Shown here in pieces: positions 41,684 through 42,365 of a stretch of 42,365 nucleotides of DNA. Position numbers and translations under genes: made by a program. The notes beneath the pieces are model-generated. The model worked only from the letters and a program-made list of their open reading frames with translations, did not search any database and had not been told where the DNA came from. The DNA comes from Christensenella sp. UBA6406 (GTDB lineage Bacteria; Bacillota; Clostridia; Christensenellales; UBA1242): positions 1 through 42,365 of the forward strand of contig DJPS01000055.1 of assembly GCA_002438625.1 (NCBI GenBank). The letters run 5' to 3'. The first letter of the stretch is position 1, and every line of letters begins with the position of its first letter.

Positions 41684-42365
41684 CAAAAGACTTAAACAAG
41701 AGATTGAAGAGAAAGTGCCAGACATTAGATTAAACATAAAACTTAATGTTAATTGGAATTTAATTAAGGCAAACAATTTTATTGTTTCTGCAAGTAATGA
41801 TGCAAAGAATAAAGCGGGCAATGCCATTTGCATTGATGAAAATGAAGAAAATAATAAAATAAATGCAAAATCTTTTAGAAACTTTAATGATGCCCACGCA
41901 CACGGCAACAGCAATAAAAACGGCAATGACAATGGCAACAGTGGCAAGATTTTATCTTTTAGGCCTAAAAAGGTTCGCTTTGCTCTTGCTTCTATTGCGT
42001 GCGTTTTATTGCTTACGATAGGCATTTCTATTCCGCTTGCAACGCACCACTCTAATGGCGGTCAAAACTTAAATGAAGTTGCCACAGTTGAGGCGTTGAC
42101 TTATGATGTTACGATAGATGTGAACCCTAGCGTTAGGCTTACGGTGAACAACGATGATGTTGTAACCGCACAACAAGGTTTGAACAAAGATGGCGTGATT
42201 TTATTATATAATGAAGATTTTGTAGGTAAAGATGTTCTAACAGCGACAAATGAGGTTATGGAAAAAATTGATGAGGCTGGTTTCTTTAATAAAGAAAATA
42301 GCGAATTTAAGTTTTGTTTAAGTTGTGAAAAAGGCAAAAAGATTAAAGACTTTCAAAATAGGCAA
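41667..42365 (+). CDS. RsgI-like membrane anti-sigma factor, N-terminal part (cut by window end)
   Basis: At least 233 codons, open to the right edge. AAGGAGG lies five to six bases before the ATG at 41667, inside the end of the sigma gene. Residues 1-100 are cytoplasmic and include a low-complexity His/Asn/Gly stretch (HAHGNSNKNGNDNGNSGK, 77-94). A membrane helix follows (about 104-125, within FALASIACVLLLTIG), and then VTIDVNPSVRLTVNNDDVV (148-166), a sequence typical of the outside region of RsgI-type anti-sigma factors. I infer that it binds the preceding sigma factor and releases it on an external signal. The sensor domain lies beyond the window. Confidence 0.75.
   Translation, partial: MRKKYSKRLKQEIEEKVPDIRLNIKLNVNWNLIKANNFIVSASNDAKNKAGNAICIDENEENNKINAKSFRNFNDAHAHGNSNKNGNDNGNSGKILSFRPKKVRFALASIACVLLLTIGISIPLATHHSNGGQNLNEVATVEALTYDVTIDVNPSVRLTVNNDDVVTAQQGLNKDGVILLYNEDFVGKDVLTATNEVMEKIDEAGFFNKENSEFKFCLSCEKGKKIKDFQNRQ

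Overview
The window is a low-GC (by eye roughly 70-75% A+T) bacterial chromosome segment, most likely from an uncultured anaerobic Bacillota/Clostridia-type lineage. The grounds are the rpsF-ssb-rpsR cluster, a PdaB-type deacetylase, an extra tandem-OB SSB-like protein, a DegV protein, an RsgI-like anti-sigma factor, strong GGAGG ribosome binding sites and many near-consensus SigA promoters (TTGACA-17-TATAAT). The exact taxon cannot be read from the sequence. I see no complete prophage, IS element or CRISPR array. Most of the window is housekeeping chromosome on the minus strand.

Layout, left to right. (1) 1-2.7 kb, minus: the first codons of uvrA, a two-OB-fold SSB-like protein, a PdaB-like polysaccharide deacetylase and a small sigma-region-4-like regulator. 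(2) 3.1-5.8 kb, plus: a 907-residue protein with a membrane segment at each end, a propeller-like middle and a promoter that would give a leaderless mRNA. (3) 6.2-11.4 kb, minus: a lytic transglycosylase; an ABC exporter operon of one intact and one degenerate ATPase plus a permease; an Smr protein; and a membrane-anchored HNH nuclease. (4) 11.6-18.1 kb, minus: rpsF-ssb-rpsR with an S6:S18-type leader, two unrecognised proteins, a U32 peptidase-family protein and a HAD phosphatase. (5) 18.3-23.3 kb, minus: gyrB, a 110-aa unknown and gyrA. (6) 23.8 kb, plus: a VTT/DedA-like membrane protein. (7) 24.6-32.9 kb, minus: a long same-strand run of phosphoesterase, prfB, tsaD and then four consecutive divergent paralogs, each with HExxH and a Glu-x-[DE]-Ala-Arg motif about 60 residues later. 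(8) 33.3-38.2 kb: a SPOR-like membrane protein (minus), groES-groEL (plus), a small unknown (plus) and an AAA ATPase of the AAA_14/DUF4143 type (minus), preceded by a degenerate 40-bp tandem repeat array. (9) 38.5-42.4 kb: degV (minus) with a 270-nt leader, tRNA-Asn (minus), a membrane zinc-ribbon protein (plus), and an ECF-type sigma factor with an RsgI-like anti-sigma factor cut by the window end.

Most likely to be new: the four-paralog predicted metalloprotein cluster downstream of prfB-tsaD; the ABC ATPase whose Walker A lacks GKS and whose other catalytic motifs are also lost; the 40-bp repeat array at the AAA-ATPase promoter; and a recurring arrangement in which an AUG sits at the expected +1 of a good SigA promoter. 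Functions of the metalloprotein cluster and of the unknowns are inference only. No database search or computation was run.
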